64,000 nucleotides of DNA from Winogradskyella helgolandensis (GCF_013404085.1 NZ_JABFHO010000001.1:1426001-1490000), one strand, 5' to 3'. Numbered from the stretch's first letter, positions 25,478 to 34,841 are shown. The notes: generated by a model not told the origin, from the sequence alone. Numbers and translations are program-made.

Positions 25478-26239
25478 TTAAATAAAATTCATTACAGAAT
25501 CATAAAAATCCTTAGGGTTTTCGGCATGTAACCAATGGCCTGCATTTGAAATAGTGATAATTTCAGAATTTGGAAAATGTCTATGAATAATAGCTTCATC
25601 AGCTTCGCCAATATACTCTGAACGGTCTCCACGTAAAAACAAAGTGTCTTTTTCAAAGGTGGCATGTATGGGAAGTGCTTCTCCAACTTCTGAAATATTT
25701 TCTTTTAAAACCTCGAGGTTTATTCTTAATCCTAGTTGTCCTTTGTTTACCCAATATAAATTTTTGAGTAAAAACATTCTAATTCCGGCTTCATTAATAT
25801 AATGACTCAACGCTTTGTCTGCTTCCCCTCTAGTTTTTAATTCTGAAAAATCCAAACTACTTAAACCTTCTAAAATAGCATCATGATGCACAGGGTAGTA
25901 ACGCGGAGAAATATCTGCAACGATAAGTTTTCTTACCAATTCTGGATATTTTGCAGCAAATAACATCGCTGTTTTTCCTCCCATGGAATGACCTAATAAA
26001 ACAATATCTCTTAAATTATGATCATCACAATAGTGTTTTAAGTCTTCAGCCATGACTTCATAGTCAAATTCTTCCGAATGAAAACTACGACCATGATTTC
26101 GTTGGTCTACGAGATGAACTTCAAAATTAGATTCAGAAAATTGTTTGGCTAAGGTTTTCCAATTATCTCCCATACCAAGAAATCCGTGTAAGATGATGAA
26201 TGGTTTGCCTTCTCCTATAATGTTTGAGTGTAGTTGCAT
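25478..26239 (-). CDS. Alpha/beta fold hydrolase (YbfF-like esterase)
   Basis: 253 residues without a signal peptide. It shows the oxyanion stretch LHGFLGMGDNW, DQRNHGRS, the nucleophile elbow GHSMGGKTAM with the catalytic Ser, an acid position in FLRGDRSEYI, and the catalytic His in NAGHWLHAENP. The whole chain fits small YbfF/PHA-depolymerase-like esterases. The substrate is unknown. Its gene lies between a repeat-bearing gap, with pdxJ upstream, and the YwqK/TonB gene, all on minus. Confidence 0.88.
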   Translation of the reverse strand: MQLHSNIIGEGKPFIILHGFLGMGDNWKTLAKQFSESNFEVHLVDQRNHGRSFHSEEFDYEVMAEDLKHYCDDHNLRDIVLLGHSMGGKTAMLFAAKYPELVRKLIVADISPRYYPVHHDAILEGLSSLDFSELKTRGEADKALSHYINEAGIRMFLLKNLYWVNKGQLGLRINLEVLKENISEVGEALPIHATFEKDTLFLRGDRSEYIGEADEAIIHRHFPNSEIITISNAGHWLHAENPKDFYDSVMNFI

Positions 26240-26250
26240 TTAAACTTTTT

Positions 26251-26406
26251 TTTTTCACGCAGAGGCACAAAGGCGCAAAGCTGTGTGTGGTTATGTGGAT
26301 GTGATTTCTTTATTAATTATAGAGCTTATTGAATCTGATATTGTAATACATTTTTAAATAAATGTGTTTTTCTTTGCGCCTTTCGCCTATGCGGCTTTGC
26401 GTGAAA
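26251..26406. repeat. Inverted pair of a dispersed GC-richer intergenic repeat
   Basis: Left arm 26251-26280 reads TTTTTCACGCAGAGGCACAA then AGGCGCAAAG. The right arm, 26371-26406, is its inverse form: TCTTTGCGCCTTTCGCC, TATGCGG, CTTTGCGTGAAA. The arms are about 80% alike with a small insertion, and 90 bp of plain AT-rich DNA lies between. The composition (CGCAAAGGCGCAAAG) is unlike the surrounding DNA. It fills the gap between the alpha/beta hydrolase gene and pdxJ. Confidence 0.75.
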
Positions 26407-26420
26407 TACCTTTTTAATTC

Positions 26421-27134
26421 TTATTTAAGCTTTTCTAAATACTTTCCAATCACATTCTCAACTCCCATATATAGGCTTTCAGCAATTAGTGCGTGTCCTA
26501 TAGATACTTCTAATAAGCCCGTAATATTTTCTTTAAAGAAAGCGATGTTGTCTAAGGATAAATCATGACCGGCATTAATGCCTAATTGTAAAGTATTGGC
26601 TAAGCCTGCACATTCCATATAAGGTTTTATGGCATTTTCATTTCCTAAACTATATTGATGAGCAAAGGCTTCTGTATACAATTCTATGCGGTCAGTTCCT
26701 GTGGCTTTTGCACCTTCAATTTGATGCAAATCTGGATCTACAAATATGGAAGTTCTAATACCATTAGCTTTAAATTCTTTAATTACTTCAATTAAAAAAT
26801 CTTTATGTTTTATAGTGTCCCATCCAGCATTAGATGTAATGGCATCAACAGAATCGGGTACTAAAGTCACTTGAGTCGGTTTAATATTTAAAACCATATC
26901 TACAAACTTAGGAATGGGATTACCTTCTATATTATACTCCGTATATACTTCAGATTTTAAATCGTAGGCATCTTGGTAGCGAATGTGTCTTTCGTCTGGC
27001 CTTGGGTGAATTGTGACTCCTTCCGCTCCAAAACGCTGAACATCTTTTGCAAACTGCACTACATTAGGTGTGTCGCCTCCGCGACTATTTCTTAACGTTG
27101 CAATCTTATTTATATTAACACTTAACTTTGTCAT
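26421..27134 (-). CDS. pdxJ: Pyridoxine 5'-phosphate synthase
   Basis: 237 residues from the ATG at 27134 (MTKLSVNINKIATLRNSRGG), the family start; a TTG extension to 27164 is rejected. Signature parts are LRNSRGGDTPNVV, GVTIHPRPDERHI, VTLVPDSVDAITSNAGWD, TDRIELYTEAFA and GINAGHDLSLDN. PdxJ condenses 1-deoxyxylulose 5-phosphate with 3-amino-2-oxopropyl phosphate to make pyridoxine 5'-phosphate. It is divergent from the CBS-domain gene, with 90 bp between. Confidence 0.96.
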   Translation of the reverse strand: MTKLSVNINKIATLRNSRGGDTPNVVQFAKDVQRFGAEGVTIHPRPDERHIRYQDAYDLKSEVYTEYNIEGNPIPKFVDMVLNIKPTQVTLVPDSVDAITSNAGWDTIKHKDFLIEVIKEFKANGIRTSIFVDPDLHQIEGAKATGTDRIELYTEAFAHQYSLGNENAIKPYMECAGLANTLQLGINAGHDLSLDNIAFFKENITGLLEVSIGHALIAESLYMGVENVIGKYLEKLK

Positions 27135-27224
27135 TGTAATAGGTTTTGAATCACAAAAATACAAAGTAGGAGGTGTATTTTATGGTTATTTTTGATTAAT
27201 TTGCAACATATTTAATACAGTTAA

Positions 27225-27881
27225 ATGGAGCTTCAAGACTATATAATAAACGACATAAAACCTATAAGTATAACGGATAAAATTAGTGATTTAAAATTAC
27301 TGTTTAATCAGTTAACCTATTCTCATATTCCTATTGAAAGGGACGGAGTTTATATGGGTTGTATTTCTGAAACGGATGCACATTGTTTTGATGGCGCAAT
27401 AACCATAAGCGATTGTAATTATGCTATTGAAGGTTTTTTTGTTAGACTAACTACTAATTGGTTAGATGTTTTAGAAGCATTTGCGCAAAACGATTCTAAC
27501 ATAATGCCGGTTTTGGATCCTAATAATAAATATTTGGGTTATTACGAGTTAAATGATATTATACACCTCTTTAATGAAACCCCTTTCTTTTCTGAGCCAG
27601 GAGGTATTTTAATTGTTGAAAAAGGTGTCAATGATTATTCCTTTAGTGAGATTAGTCAGATTGTTGAATCTAATGATTCGAAGCTTTTAGGCGCATTTAT
27701 TTCTAAAATGGAAGGTGATTTAGCAAGAATCACACTAAAAATAAGTAATACAAGTCTTAATGATATTATTCAATCATTTAGACGCTATAGTTATAATATT
27801 GTGTCTGGTCATGAAGATGATTCTTATCTTGAAACTTTAAAGGAGCGTTCACAGTACCTCGATAAATATCTAAACATGTAA
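27225..27881 (+). CDS. CBS-domain protein
   Basis: 218 residues, cytoplasmic. The first 130 residues form a CBS pair: TYSHIPIERDGVYMGCISET is the first half and IMPVLDPNNKYLGYYELNDI the second. A C-terminal ACT-like part follows (about 135-218) with GGILIVEKGVNDYSFSEISQ. CBS pairs bind adenine nucleotides. The gene precedes nadK by 91 bp on the same strand, an order frequent in Flavobacteriaceae. A role in sensing nucleotide state near NAD kinase is inference. Confidence 0.85.
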   Translation: MELQDYIINDIKPISITDKISDLKLLFNQLTYSHIPIERDGVYMGCISETDAHCFDGAITISDCNYAIEGFFVRLTTNWLDVLEAFAQNDSNIMPVLDPNNKYLGYYELNDIIHLFNETPFFSEPGGILIVEKGVNDYSFSEISQIVESNDSKLLGAFISKMEGDLARITLKISNTSLNDIIQSFRRYSYNIVSGHEDDSYLETLKERSQYLDKYLNM

Positions 27882-27972
27882 AGATGAAACAAGCATGTTT
27901 AAGATTTATCAGCATATAGAATGATTAATAGCGAACAACATGTGACCATTGAAAAATAATAAATAGAAACGC

Positions 27973-28851
27973 ATGAAAGTTGCCATTTACGGTCAGAATT
28001 ACTTAAAAGAAATTACTCAGCAGGCCGTTGAGAAATTAATTGATGTTTTATTAGAGAAGGAGGCCGAAATTTATGTTGAAGAAGATTTTTTAGTCACACA
28101 GTTTCAAAATGTAAAAGACAGTCCTCATATTAATACGTTTCATACGTTAGACGATAGTTTTAATTTATTGATCAGTGTTGGAGGTGATGGTACTATTTTA
28201 AGAGCCATTACTTATGTTAGAGATTTAAATATTCCTGTTGTGGGAATAAATACAGGGAGATTAGGCTTTTTAGCAACCATTCAAATTGATGATATTCAGT
28301 CGGCACTAACCGAGATTTTTAATGGAGAATACAAAATTTCTGAACGTACGTTACTTAGCGTTTCAACAGATCCAGAACATCAGGATGTTGTAAATACACA
28401 TTTTGCGCTGAATGAAATTGCTATCAGTAGAAAAAACACCACGTCCATGATTACGATTGAAACCCACCTCGATGATGAGTTTTTAACCACGTATTGGGCT
28501 GATGGACTTATTTTGTCTACTCCAACAGGTTCTACAGGGTATTCATTAAGTTGCGGTGGACCTGTTATCGCTCCAAACGCAAAAAACTTTGTGTTAACTA
28601 CCATAGCACCTCATAATTTAAGTGCTAGACCTTTAGTGTTGCCCGATAGCAAAACGGTTACACTTAGAGTTAATGGTAGAGAGGATCAATTTTTAATGTC
28701 TTTAGATTCGCGAATAGTGACGCTTTCAAATACAACAACAGTTACTGTAAAGAAAGCTGATTTTGTAATAAAGATGGTAGAGCTTTTAGACGAATCCTTC
28801 TTAGCAACCCTTCGTAAAAAATTACTTTGGGGAGAAGATCGTCGTAACTAA
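27973..28851 (+). CDS. nadK: NAD kinase
   Basis: 292 residues. Contains the family GGDGTILRA motif (in LLISVGGDGTILRAITYV), PVVGINTGRLGFL, the NE/D motif around HFALNEIAISRK, and the glycine-rich DGLILSTPTGSTGYSLSCGG. It phosphorylates NAD to NADP with ATP or polyphosphate. It lies between the CBS gene and the DUF6089-uppS-bamA group. Confidence 0.96.
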   Translation: MKVAIYGQNYLKEITQQAVEKLIDVLLEKEAEIYVEEDFLVTQFQNVKDSPHINTFHTLDDSFNLLISVGGDGTILRAITYVRDLNIPVVGINTGRLGFLATIQIDDIQSALTEIFNGEYKISERTLLSVSTDPEHQDVVNTHFALNEIAISRKNTTSMITIETHLDDEFLTTYWADGLILSTPTGSTGYSLSCGGPVIAPNAKNFVLTTIAPHNLSARPLVLPDSKTVTLRVNGREDQFLMSLDSRIVTLSNTTTVTVKKADFVIKMVELLDESFLATLRKKLLWGEDRRN

Positions 28852-28914
28852 TGCTTTTTTATACAATAATTACGCTCTAATACTGTTTTCTGTAAGACTA
28901 TTTGTGTCAAATTA

Positions 28915-28943
28915 TTGCGCACAAATCAGAATTGTTATATTTG
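28915..28943 (+). promoter_or_regulatory. Bacteroidota-type promoter for the DUF6089-uppS-bamA operon
   Basis: TTG at 28915-28917, 18 bp, then a perfect TAnnTTTG box (TATATTTG, 28936-28943). Expected start near 28950, about 11 bases before the ATG at 28961. It lies upstream of that ATG and inside the longer frame, which argues for the 28961 start. Confidence 0.7.
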
Positions 28944-28960
28944 CAAACTTTGAAAACTAT

Positions 28961-29650
28961 ATGAGATATTTTTTTCTAATTTTTTTATGCGTTTTTATCA
29001 CCAATAACGTTGATGCTCAAATTTATGAAGTTGGCGTATATGCAGGTGGAAGTAACTTTATTGGAGATGTTGGTGCTACAGATTACATTTCGCCAAATCA
29101 ATTAGCATTTGGTGTTTTAGCAAAATGGAACAGAAGTGAAAGGCACTCATTTAGAGCTTCGGTAATTTTTTCAGATTTAGAAGGGATCGATGCAAAATCA
29201 GATGACCCAAGAAGAAAAGAGCGTGGTTACGAGTTTAATACTAGTATAATTGAGATTTCATTAGGTATGGAATTTACGTTTTTAGAATTCGACCTTCATA
29301 CTATAGGTACAAAAGGAACACCTTATTTATATTCTGGTATCACACTTACCAATCACGATAATTATTATTATTCAACTATTGGTGAGTATACATCAGAAAA
29401 CACAAATAGTTGGGCATTCGGTATTCCTATGGTATTAGGCTATAAAACAAACATAACTAACCAGATGGTTTTAGCTGCAGAAATTGGAGCACGTTATACG
29501 TTTTCTGATGAATTAGACGGAAGTGTGCCAGATTCTGAAGACAGAGATGCGTTAAGTTTCGGTAATACTAATAATAACGATTGGTATATGTTTACCGGAA
29601 TTACATTAACTTACACTTTTGGTAGAAGACCTTGCTATTGCAATTTTTAA
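28961..29650 (+). CDS. DUF6089 family outer-membrane beta-barrel-like protein
   Basis: 229 residues from ATG 28961, chosen because it gives a clean signal peptide (MRYFFLIFLCVFITNNVDAQ) and lies just after a good promoter; a longer frame from 28904 adds 19 residues without leader character. The mature part starts IYEVGVYAGGSNFIGDVG and has alternating beta strands ending in LTYTFGRRPCYCNF, as in DUF6089. The stop is directly followed by the uppS start with no gap, so translation is likely coupled. Its conserved position before uppS-bamA suggests an envelope role; the function is unknown. Confidence 0.85.
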   Translation: MRYFFLIFLCVFITNNVDAQIYEVGVYAGGSNFIGDVGATDYISPNQLAFGVLAKWNRSERHSFRASVIFSDLEGIDAKSDDPRRKERGYEFNTSIIEISLGMEFTFLEFDLHTIGTKGTPYLYSGITLTNHDNYYYSTIGEYTSENTNSWAFGIPMVLGYKTNITNQMVLAAEIGARYTFSDELDGSVPDSEDRDALSFGNTNNNDWYMFTGITLTYTFGRRPCYCNF

Positions 29651-30391
29651 ATGAGTTTAAGAGAACAAATAAATACTAAGAAACTTCCTGCCCATCTTGC
29701 AGTTATTATGGATGGCAACGGTCGTTGGGCAAAACAACAAGGCTTGTTGCGAGTTGTCGGTCATGAAAACGGAACCAAATCAGTAAGGCAAACCGTTGAG
29801 GCTTGTGCAGAATTGGGTATTAAGAACTTAACGCTTTATGCATTTTCTACTGAAAACTGGAATAGACCAAAATTAGAGGTTCAAACCTTAATGAAACTTT
29901 TGGTAAAGTCCTTAAAAAAGGAAATGAAAACATTTGAAGACAACAATATCAAATTGTGTGCTATTGGAAATTTAAACGATTTACCAAAGAAGGCACACAA
30001 AGAACTATTAGATGTTATTGAAAAAACAAAAAATAATACAAACATGACATTAACGTTAGCCTTGAGCTACGGTTCTCGTGAAGAAATTGTTAATGTTATT
30101 AAAGAATTGTCAGTTAAAGTTAAAAATAATATAATTTCTTCTGAAAGTATTGACGAATCAATTATTAATAAGCATCTTTACACGCACAATTTACCAGATG
30201 TAGACTTACTTATACGCACAAGCGGAGAGCAACGTATTAGTAACTTTTTACTATGGCAAATAGCCTATGCTGAACTATATTTTACAGATGTTTTATGGCC
30301 GGATTTTACGAAAGAAAATCTATATGAGGCACTCATAAACTATCAAAACAGAGAACGAAGATTTGGAAAAACAAGCGAACAACTTACCTAA
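29651..30391 (+). CDS. uppS: Isoprenyl transferase (undecaprenyl diphosphate synthase)
   Basis: 246 residues. Motifs: LAVIMDGNGRWAKQQG with the catalytic Asp, GHENGTKSVRQTVE, LTLYAFSTENW, LALSYGSREEI, DLLIRTSGEQRISNFLLWQ and ELYFTDVLWPDF. It makes undecaprenyl diphosphate from isopentenyl and farnesyl diphosphate, the lipid carrier for peptidoglycan and surface polysaccharide. The start follows directly on the previous stop, and its end overlaps or closely precedes bamA. Confidence 0.97.
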   Translation: MSLREQINTKKLPAHLAVIMDGNGRWAKQQGLLRVVGHENGTKSVRQTVEACAELGIKNLTLYAFSTENWNRPKLEVQTLMKLLVKSLKKEMKTFEDNNIKLCAIGNLNDLPKKAHKELLDVIEKTKNNTNMTLTLALSYGSREEIVNVIKELSVKVKNNIISSESIDESIINKHLYTHNLPDVDLLIRTSGEQRISNFLLWQIAYAELYFTDVLWPDFTKENLYEALINYQNRERRFGKTSEQLT

Positions 30392-32987
30392 TACTGCAAT
30401 ATTGAAGTCATATATTAAACTTTTTTGTGTTGCATGCCTCTTTACAATTTCATTAAACAGTTTTGCTCAAGTAGAGGACGGAGAAACCTATTTAATTAAA
30501 GAGATTACGGTAACCGGAAACACTAATTTTAGTGCACAAACTATTATTGCCTATTCTAAACTAAGAAAGGACGAAGAGATTCAAGTTGGTGGAGAAAAAA
30601 TAGCCAATGCAGTAAAGACCTTATGGAAATCCAATTTATTTAGTAGTATTGATATTTATGTGGTTAACATTGATGGAAATACTGCAAATTTAGAGATTAA
30701 TCTTAGTGATTTACCAGAGCTTAAAGACCTTACAATAGAAGGGGTTAAAAAAGGGAAAAAGGACGAGATTATTAACGAAAACAAGTTAAAGCCAGGTCAG
30801 AAAGTAACAGAAAACCTTATTGCTACAACTAAAAATTACCTTACTAATAAGTATAGAAAAAAAGGATTTTTAAACACGGATGTAAGAATTAGTACTTCAG
30901 AAGTTATTGACTCTGTGGAGAAGGAGCGTGTAGACATGCGTGTTGTTATAGATAAAGGCGAAAAAGTTAAAATTAAAACGATTAGTTTTGATGGTAATGA
31001 AAAAATAACGGACAAAAAGCTTCGTAAGGCTATGAAGAGCACGAAGCAAAAGAAATTTATCAGAATTCTAAAACGCTCTAAATATATTGAAGATGATTTT
31101 AGAGAAGATTTAGTGAGTGTTGTAGATTACTATAAAGAGAACGGTTACAGAGATGCCAGAATTATTTCGGATTCTATTACGTATTTAAACGATAAAACGA
31201 TAAGTCTAAATATAAAGGTTGAAGAAGGTGAAAAATACACCTTTGGGAAGATCACTTTTGTTGGTAATACCGTTTATTCAGACCAACAATTGTCTAACCT
31301 ACTTGGATTAAAAGAAGGTGATACTTATAATGGTGTAGAGTTACGAGAACGTATTGCAGATGATACAAACCCTGATGCTAACGATATTACCAATGCCTAT
31401 CAAAATTTTGGTTATATGTTCTCTACGATTAATCCTGTAGAAGTAAGTGCTGAGGGTAACGTCATAGATATGGAAATCCGTATCTCAGAAGGTAAGCCTG
31501 CTTACTTTAATAATGTAACGGTTGTAGGTAATGATGTTACTAATGACCATGTTATATATAGAGAGATTAGAACACGTCCAGGAGAATTATACAGAAAATC
31601 GGATATTATTAGAACGATTAGAGAATTGGGGCAATTAGGTTATTTTGATGCACAGCAAATAGTGCCGGATATTAAAAATCCTAATCCTGTTGATGGAACA
31701 TTAGATGTAGAATATTCTTTAGTAGAACAAGGTTCTAGCCAAATACAACTGCAAGGTGGTTATGGTGGTGGTGGTTTTATTGGTACTTTAGGATTATCTT
31801 TTAATAACTTTTCTATAAAAGATATTTTTAAGAAGGATGCCTATAAACCTGTACCTAGAGGAGATGGTCAAAGTTTAGCCTTAAGACTTCAAGCAAGCCA
31901 ATATTTTCAAACCTATAGTTTTTCTTTTAGCGAACCTTGGCTTGGTGGTAAAAAACCATTTCAATTATCATCTTCACTTTCTTACTCAAGACAGTTTTTG
32001 TATGATTCTTCAACAGGAAGTGCTAATAAAAAGAAAAGCTTTAATATTACAGGTTTAACGTTGGGTGTGTCAACAAGGTTGGCTGAGCCAGATGATTATT
32101 TTTTATTGTCACAAGCTATAAGCTACCAACATTACGATCTTCAAAATTATAACACAGGTCTATTTACCTTTGGTGATGGTACCTCAAATAACTTATCCTA
32201 TACGATAGGGTTAAGTAGAAGTGATCTTTATAATGATCCAATTTTTCCAACAGGAGGATCTAGTTTTTCCGTTTCTGCTAAGTTTTCATTCCCATATTCA
32301 TTGGTGAATGGAGTGGATTATACAGCACTAAAAGACGAAAGAGAAGAACAAAATGAGATTATAAGTGATTACTACGCTAATTCTAATCCATCATTACAAG
32401 AAACAGCAATTTTCGATGATGCGACGGAAAGAGTATCAGAGATTGATCAAGAGCGTTTTAATTGGTTAGAGTTTTATAAAATTAAATTTAAGGCAGATTG
32501 GTACCAATCATTAACTAAAAAATTAGTACTGCGTCCTAGTATGGAATTTGGTTTTCTGGGAGCCTATAATAATGATCGAGGTGTGATTCCTTTTGAACGC
32601 TTTTTCTTAGGTGGTGATGGTCTTGCTAATTATTCTTTAGATGGTAGAGAAGTGGTTCAATTAAGAGGGTATCCTAACCAATCCTTATCTTCGGATGATG
32701 GTGGGTCTATTTACAGTAAATTTTCATTAGAACTACGTTACCCTATAACATTAGGAGCACAGGCTAAAATTTATGCACTTTCATTTTTAGAAGCAGGTAC
32801 ATCTGTAAATGACTTTAAAGATTTTGATCCATTTAAACTTCAGAGATCAGCTGGTTTTGGACTTAGAATCTTTATGCCAGCCTTTGGTTTACTTGGTATA
32901 GATTTTGGTCATGCCTTCGATGAATCTCCATACGGAACAACAGTTAAAAATTGGGAAACACACTTCATAATTGGTCAACAATTTTAA
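30363..32987 (+). CDS. bamA: Outer membrane protein assembly factor BamA
   Basis: 874 residues from TTG 30363, overlapping uppS by 29 bases. An in-frame TTG at 30402, after the uppS stop, would give MKSYIKLFCVACLFTISLNSFAQ, a textbook leader, and is an equally likely start. Five POTRA-like domains occupy about 40-440 (ITVTGNTNFSAQTI, LTIEGVKKGKK, ISFDGNEKITDKKL, ITFVGNTVYSDQQL, VTVVGNDVTNDHVI). The Omp85 barrel follows, with the conserved RGYPNQ segment of the lid loop and a C-terminal Phe (THFIIGQQF). BamA inserts beta-barrel proteins into the outer membrane, needed for the PorP and SusC proteins in this window. Confidence 0.96.
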   Translation: MEKQANNLPNTAILKSYIKLFCVACLFTISLNSFAQVEDGETYLIKEITVTGNTNFSAQTIIAYSKLRKDEEIQVGGEKIANAVKTLWKSNLFSSIDIYVVNIDGNTANLEINLSDLPELKDLTIEGVKKGKKDEIINENKLKPGQKVTENLIATTKNYLTNKYRKKGFLNTDVRISTSEVIDSVEKERVDMRVVIDKGEKVKIKTISFDGNEKITDKKLRKAMKSTKQKKFIRILKRSKYIEDDFREDLVSVVDYYKENGYRDARIISDSITYLNDKTISLNIKVEEGEKYTFGKITFVGNTVYSDQQLSNLLGLKEGDTYNGVELRERIADDTNPDANDITNAYQNFGYMFSTINPVEVSAEGNVIDMEIRISEGKPAYFNNVTVVGNDVTNDHVIYREIRTRPGELYRKSDIIRTIRELGQLGYFDAQQIVPDIKNPNPVDGTLDVEYSLVEQGSSQIQLQGGYGGGGFIGTLGLSFNNFSIKDIFKKDAYKPVPRGDGQSLALRLQASQYFQTYSFSFSEPWLGGKKPFQLSSSLSYSRQFLYDSSTGSANKKKSFNITGLTLGVSTRLAEPDDYFLLSQAISYQHYDLQNYNTGLFTFGDGTSNNLSYTIGLSRSDLYNDPIFPTGGSSFSVSAKFSFPYSLVNGVDYTALKDEREEQNEIISDYYANSNPSLQETAIFDDATERVSEIDQERFNWLEFYKIKFKADWYQSLTKKLVLRPSMEFGFLGAYNNDRGVIPFERFFLGGDGLANYSLDGREVVQLRGYPNQSLSSDDGGSIYSKFSLELRYPITLGAQAKIYALSFLEAGTSVNDFKDFDPFKLQRSAGFGLRIFMPAFGLLGIDFGHAFDESPYGTTVKNWETHFIIGQQF

Positions 32988-33061
32988 GTTTGGCACGATA
33001 TTTTCTAATAGCTTAATAAGGATTTCATCATATTGTTAAAATTTTTAAGAATATATTTCGT

Positions 33062-33069
33062 TAAATTTG
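33062..33069 (+). promoter_or_regulatory. Possible -7 box before the ompH pair
   Basis: A perfect TAnnTTTG box (TAAATTTG) lies 67 bp before the chosen ATG of the first ompH-like gene, after bamA. The best TTG upstream is 26 bp away, longer than the usual 17-19, so the -33 part is weak. It suggests the ompH pair can also be transcribed apart from bamA. Confidence 0.4.
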
Positions 33070-33128
33070 AAGCTTAGTAACACTAAAATGATAACACATT
33101 GAGTTTTACACCTAAAATGTCTCAAAAC

Positions 33129-34283
33129 ATGAAAACAAAAATGATGAAATTTAAAGTTCTTTTTTTATTAACAATAATTGGTCTTGCAACATGTAGTGTA
33201 AATGCCCAACGTGGTGTAAGAATAGGTTACATCGATACGGAGTATATTTTAGAGAATGTACCAGAGTATAGAGAGGCTTCTTCTCAGTTAGACAAGAAAG
33301 TGCAACAATGGAAGACTGAAATTGAAACGAAGTTAAATGCCGTTGAACAGAAAAAGAAAGAGCTCGATAATGAAAGCGTTCTTTTAACAAAGGAATTATA
33401 CGACGAGCGTTATGAGGATATCACTTTTGAAGAAGCTGAGGTCTTAGATTATCAACAAAAGCGTTTTGGACCTGAAGGAGATTTAATGATTCAAAAACGT
33501 CAATTAATAGAGCCAATTCAAGATCAGATTTTTGCAGCTGTACAAGAAATTGCAGAGACTAAAAGTTACGATTTTGTTTTTGATAAATCAGCAGATGTAG
33601 TTATGTTATATTCAGCGGAGCGCTATGATATGAGCGAGCAAGTTTTAAGAACTATAACAAGAACTTCTAAACGATCGCAAGCAAAAAGCAAGAAAGAACG
33701 TCAGGAATTAGAAGACGAGGAAGTTGTACCAGAAGTAAGTGCAGATAAAGATGCACGTCAACAAGCATTAGAAGATCGTAAAGCAAGTCGTGAAGAACAA
33801 TTAGCCGCAAAACGTGCAGAGCGTGAAAAGGCAGCTGAAGATAGAAGACAGGCTCAACAAGATTTACGAGATGCTAAGAAAAAGGAAGCAGAAGAACGTC
33901 GTCAAAAAGTGATTGACGAAAGAAATGAAAGATCTGGATCTAATTCTGAAGAATCAAAAACTATTGAATCTAAATCTGTTGAAACTGATAGTACGTCAAA
34001 AGCGACAGTAAAAGAGATCTCAATAGTAAAAACGGATAGTATAAAAGTTGAAGGCATTGTTAAAAAGGATTCAATTAATTCTGAAACGCCTAAAACGGCT
34101 GCGGAAATAGCAGCAGAACTACGTGCTCAAAAGTTAAAAGATAGAGAAGCACGTCAAAAGGAATTAGAAGCTAGAAAACAGAAAATAATAGATCAACGTA
34201 AAAAAGCTCGTGAAGAGCGTGAAAGACAAGTTCAAAGAAACGATTCTATAGCGAAAGCAAAGAAAAACGAAGACAATAATTAA
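33129..34283 (+). CDS. OmpH/Skp-family periplasmic protein with a long charged tail
   Basis: About 384 residues from ATG 33129 (MKTKMMKFKVLFLL...SVNAQ leader); ATG 33117 is possible, and the earlier TTG at 33099 is unlikely. The first 165 mature residues are Skp/OmpH: RGVRIGYIDTEYILENVPEY, a coiled-coil arm (EIETKLNAVEQKKKELDNE), and a return strand AAVQEIAETKSYDFVFDKSADVVMLY. Unusually, about 200 more residues follow, almost all charged and helical (repeats like DRKASREEQLAAKRAEREKA and RAQKLKDREARQKELEARKQ). Skp is normally about 160-170 residues. Skp holds unfolded outer-membrane proteins for the Bam machine, which fits the gene just behind bamA. Confidence 0.85.
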   Translation: MKTKMMKFKVLFLLTIIGLATCSVNAQRGVRIGYIDTEYILENVPEYREASSQLDKKVQQWKTEIETKLNAVEQKKKELDNESVLLTKELYDERYEDITFEEAEVLDYQQKRFGPEGDLMIQKRQLIEPIQDQIFAAVQEIAETKSYDFVFDKSADVVMLYSAERYDMSEQVLRTITRTSKRSQAKSKKERQELEDEEVVPEVSADKDARQQALEDRKASREEQLAAKRAEREKAAEDRRQAQQDLRDAKKKEAEERRQKVIDERNERSGSNSEESKTIESKSVETDSTSKATVKEISIVKTDSIKVEGIVKKDSINSETPKTAAEIAAELRAQKLKDREARQKELEARKQKIIDQRKKAREERERQVQRNDSIAKAKKNEDNN

Positions 34284-34315
34284 CAATTTATAACACGTAA
34301 TACAATTAAAAACAA

Positions 34316-34816
34316 ATGAAACATTTAAAAACTTTATTATTTGCAGCAGTACTTTTTATCGGAGCTACAAGTTTTACATCTGCCCAAAGCAACGTTGCTC
34401 ATATTAATAAACAAGAATTAATTAAAGGCATGCCAGCTTATGCTACAGCTCAAGCTGAAATTGAAAAGTTGAGTAAAACGTATCAAGCAACAATTCAAGA
34501 GTCACTTAAAGAATTAGACGTTAAACTAAAGCAATACAATTCTGAAGCTGAGACACAGACTGAGCAAACTAATATGGATCGTATGACTGAAGTTGAAGGT
34601 ATTAAACAAAGTTTAAGTGAGTACCAACAACAAGCACAAAAAGATTTACAAGAGAAAGAATTTAATCTTTTAAAGCCTATTGTAGAAAAAGCAGATAACG
34701 CTATTAAAGCAGTGGCTAAAGCTCAAGGAATTCAATATGTTGTAGATTCAGCAATGCTTATTGTAGCAGACGGTAAAGATCTTATGGCAGACGTTAAAAA
34801 ACAATTAGGAATGTAA
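34316..34816 (+). CDS. OmpH/Skp-family periplasmic chaperone
   Basis: 166 residues, normal Skp size. Signal peptide about 1-23 (ending TSAQ), then SNVAHINKQELIKGMPAYAT, a helical arm with TQTEQTNMDRMTEVEGIKQS, and the closing strand AVAKAQGIQYVVDSAMLIV. It follows the longer paralogue by 32 bp and is followed by a terminator, so it is the last gene of the bamA-ompH-ompH group. Role: carrying outer-membrane proteins through the periplasm to BamA. Confidence 0.92.
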   Translation: MKHLKTLLFAAVLFIGATSFTSAQSNVAHINKQELIKGMPAYATAQAEIEKLSKTYQATIQESLKELDVKLKQYNSEAETQTEQTNMDRMTEVEGIKQSLSEYQQQAQKDLQEKEFNLLKPIVEKADNAIKAVAKAQGIQYVVDSAMLIVADGKDLMADVKKQLGM

Positions 34817-34841
34817 TAATCCTAATAATAAATAGTTATTC

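Noticed and set aside
26251..26406. CRISPR array or insertion-sequence ends
   Set aside because: Only two arms, inverted rather than direct, with no transposase frame and no target duplication that I can see.
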